Below, piece by piece: positions 62,044-64,000 of a stretch of DNA of 64,000 bases. The position numbers and the translations under genes are program-made. Under the pieces are notes generated by a model. That model was not told the DNA's origin, ran no database searches, and was given only the letters and a program-made list of their open reading frames with translations. Source of the stretch: Ascidia mentula (taxonomy: Eukaryota > Chordata > Ascidiacea > Phlebobranchia > Ascidiidae); assembly GCA_947561715.1 (NCBI GenBank), contig OX387197.1:18708266-18772265 (forward strand). The letters are read 5' to 3'. The stretch's first letter is position 1. Every line of letters begins with the position of its first letter.

Positions 62044-62649
62044 CTAATTTATTTTTATTACTTTATTCAGCCACCCTTCCGGAAATTTGCACAAGGCAAC
62101 ATATTTCACATTTTTTCTGCCAAACTCGTCACCAAGCAACATAGCCATATCCAAAAGTGATACTGGGTTGTTTGAGGACAGATACCCATAAACACGACCT
62201 TCTTTCTGCACAGGACCAGTTATAATTTTTACGTAAGTGGCAGTGCTCAGCCATTTGATACTTTGGGGTTTTTCTTTCGTATTGTTAGAAAGTGTGAAAG
62301 CTACATGGCATGTCATCTCACTCACATGAGGGATGGGGGCATAAGAAAATCGCTCCTCAACAGAATATTTTGCAAAGGTTTCCTCTATAGTAAATAGAGT
62401 CTCTTCTTCTTGGAACTCCTGTAAACCTTCAAAAGGTTTTAGTTTCTCAAGAGTTCCGGACACCAATTTTCCATCTTCTTGCAGATGACCAGTGATTCTC
62501 CATAGAAAGCCGTTCTCATAGGTTTCGCCTGCTGAGATGTAAACCACATTCCCACCAATAAATTCAACTTTGGTATTTTTAAGTTCGCAAGTGAAACGAC
62601 GCGCATAACGCTCTGCTGGAAAAGCGACAGGTGTTTTAATATACTCCAT
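62044..62649 (-). CDS. Orphan family member 10 (subfamily A), intact
   Basis: 201 aa in one exon from ATG 62649 (MEYIKTPVAFPAE). It has every subfamily A motif: GGNVVYISAGETYENG, LWRITGHLQEDG, SGTLEKLKPFEG, EETFAKY, HVSEMTCHVAFTL, YVKIITGPVQKEGRVYGYL, SLLDMAMLLGDEFG, VKYVALCKF. It is the undamaged sister of member 5 and shares 5' and 3' flanks with it. The variable stretch after KPFEG differs between sisters much more than the surrounding motifs. The predicted protein is soluble and of unknown function. Confidence 0.86.
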   Translation of the reverse strand: MEYIKTPVAFPAERYARRFTCELKNTKVEFIGGNVVYISAGETYENGFLWRITGHLQEDGKLVSGTLEKLKPFEGLQEFQEEETLFTIEETFAKYSVEERFSYAPIPHVSEMTCHVAFTLSNNTKEKPQSIKWLSTATYVKIITGPVQKEGRVYGYLSSNNPVSLLDMAMLLGDEFGRKNVKYVALCKFPEGWLNKVIKIN

Positions 62650-62663
62650 GTTACTTATATGAT

Positions 62664-62671
62664 CTGAAAAA
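62664..62671 (-). promoter_or_regulatory. Splice acceptor just before member 10 ATG
   Basis: The minus strand reads cagtttttcag, a 14-nt leader (atcatataagtaac) and ATG 62649. The leader differs from that of member 5 at only two positions. Confidence 0.55.
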
Positions 62672-63192
62672 CTGAATATTTTTTTTTTAAATTTATCCCC
62701 TCTCTAGCATCAAACTTTGATATATTTGTTATACATGTGCGACTACGTCTGTGAAAGCTTGGCTATTGCTGAACTGCGAAATTGCAGTTTCACTTTATGA
62801 CTAGTTTGGGTAAATGATTAGCCAAAGTCCTCCGATATCTACGTCAAAGGCATACCCGCTAAGGTTATTCATGGAAAAAGCCCTCCCATTTGTTAAAGAC
62901 TCTTTGGTTTACCATTTCGTCTTACATGCTGTAAAGCGACCGTTTCAACAGTTAATGCGAACAACTTGAATGCATTGAAGAAGCGAAATGATTCAGTTTG
63001 CTGGAAACCACACTTATTTCAATGCGGTTTTCAACATTGACTTTTCATGCGACAGTGCATGTTACAGGTATCAAAGGTTGCTATTTAGGTGAGAGTATGG
63101 TTTCACCGGCCCGTTGCAAAGTTACACAGTAATCTGTTTTTCCAACAAACTTTGATTGATTATCAAAACAAAAAACTATTTTTCCGGTGATA
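62672..63192. repeat. 5' flank of member 10 (block D3, copy 2)
   Basis: Aligns in pieces with 48108-49040. No gene seen. Confidence 0.6.
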
Positions 63193-63526
63193 GCACAGTA
63201 ATATTTCATGCAAGGACATGATTGGCAGGATCGCCCCACTGCGCAGGTCCTTGCTTGGCGATCACAGCTATCATATCGCGATCATTAGGTTTGCAGGCTT
63301 GGCAGCCCAGGCATTGCAGCCTAGCTGGATCAGCAACTTTTTCGTGACATGTCGGAGCAAGATTTGAAAAATCAAGCTTCTGGTGCGGTTTGTACTTACG
63401 ACCTTGGGGTAACCAGGCCCAACGCTCTACCAACTGAGCTACAGGAGCTCATTGGTTTCACGGGGTATATTGTGGCCAAGGTACACTGGTGCGCAAGCGC
63501 ACAATTTGCCAGGCAACCTTCACATA
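63193..63526 (-). mobile_element. tRNA-derived SINE, copy 2 (most complete)
   Basis: On the minus strand box A reads tagctcagttggtagagc (63441-63424), very close to a real tRNA. Box B is weaker (about 63400-63390). An extra leader of about 70 bp precedes the tRNA-like part (gcgcttgcgcaccagtgta), as in copy 1. The body ends in catgaaatattactgtg. Confidence 0.8.
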
Positions 63527-63560
63527 TACGTAGGGGATCTCTACCACCGTATCAGATAAC

Positions 63561-63681
63561 GCAGTAATATTTCATGCAAGGGCATGATTGGCAGGACCGC
63601 CCCACTGCGCATGTCCTTGCTTGGCGATCACAGCTAACGCATCGCGATCATTAGGTTTGCAGGCTTGGCAGCCCAGGCATT
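63561..63681 (-). mobile_element. SINE tail fragment, copy 3
   Basis: It repeats the 3' 120 bp of copy 2 (63195-63315) in the same orientation with few changes. The tRNA-like part is missing, as expected for a 5'-truncated copy. Confidence 0.85.
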
Positions 63682-64000
63682 TCCTGTGATAATACACATA
63701 TTTTTTTTCAATTTTTGTTGGGGCATTTGTAAAATGGATGGAAGGAACCTCTTTTTACCAAAGCAAAAGAACGTCTGCAATCGTAAATGCTGTGGTAAAA
63801 ACTCGTTTACAATTCAACAATGATTTAACACTGATATGTTCAAGGCGGGTAAGTACAGAAACTAAACAAAGCACAATTACGTTCTTTCGAACAGGTTTTC
63901 TTGCCGTTTGCAATAAATATAGTCGTTGAATGTAGTGGTATTTGCAAAAGGTGGAAAATATTTCTTCTTCTGTGACTACTAGGTCTGTATTAGTCATAGC
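63682..64000. other. End of window, no feature recognised
   Basis: Short ORFs on both strands, none with recognisable similarity. Confidence 0.3.

Noticed and set aside
63390..63445. A tRNA gene on the minus strand
   Set aside because: Box A is good, but box B is poor, no acceptor stem closes, and the sequence continues into a repeated body: a SINE head.

Overview
The window looks like nuclear DNA from an intron-rich, AT-rich invertebrate, most likely an invertebrate deuterostome. A tunicate fits best, because introns are short, the two host genes are animal types, and several small genes carry a splice acceptor 14-22 nt before the ATG as trans-spliced tunicate genes do. This taxonomic call is inference; no rRNA or species marker is present.

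Left part (1-27,100): two multi-exon plus-strand host genes. The first (1207-17219, 19 coding exons, 1,297 aa) is an SLK/STK10-type Ste20 kinase with an N-terminal kinase domain, a long disordered linker in one large exon and a C-terminal coiled coil. A TA-flanked MITE lies in one of its introns. The second (20914-27082, 5 exons, 463 aa) has the three-CxxC zinc fold of the receptor-transporting protein (RTP) family, but a proline-rich, acidic tail replaces the usual C-terminal membrane anchor.

Right part (27,100-64,000): a tandem array of one unrecognised gene family, ten members or remnants, all on the minus strand, each about 200 aa in one coding exon. Four are intact (32537, 34539, 36318, 62044) and a fifth, divergent one is also intact (51519). 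The others are frameshifted (29776, 59218), cut by insertions (38421/48084, 52640/55020) or truncated (61221). The array grew by segmental duplication: blocks of 0.2-2.6 kb, including flanks, recur in direct orientation.

Mobile elements have used these genes as targets. A 9,051-bp Ty3/gypsy-type LTR element with intact gag, pol and env-like genes, LTRs that read as identical and a 4-bp target duplication splits one family gene. A second, 1,957-bp non-autonomous LTR element splits another, again with a 4-bp duplication. A 5'-truncated Penelope-like element with 13-bp target duplications lies in one copy of a duplicated block while the other copy has the empty site. A long-inverted-repeat MITE cuts a third member. 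tRNA-derived SINEs lie near 49.1 kb and 63.2-63.7 kb.

The most noteworthy items are the orphan tandem gene family, the young env-bearing retroelement with a textbook -1 slippery site at the gag end, and the duplicated blocks, whose filled and empty sites date the insertions relative to the duplications.
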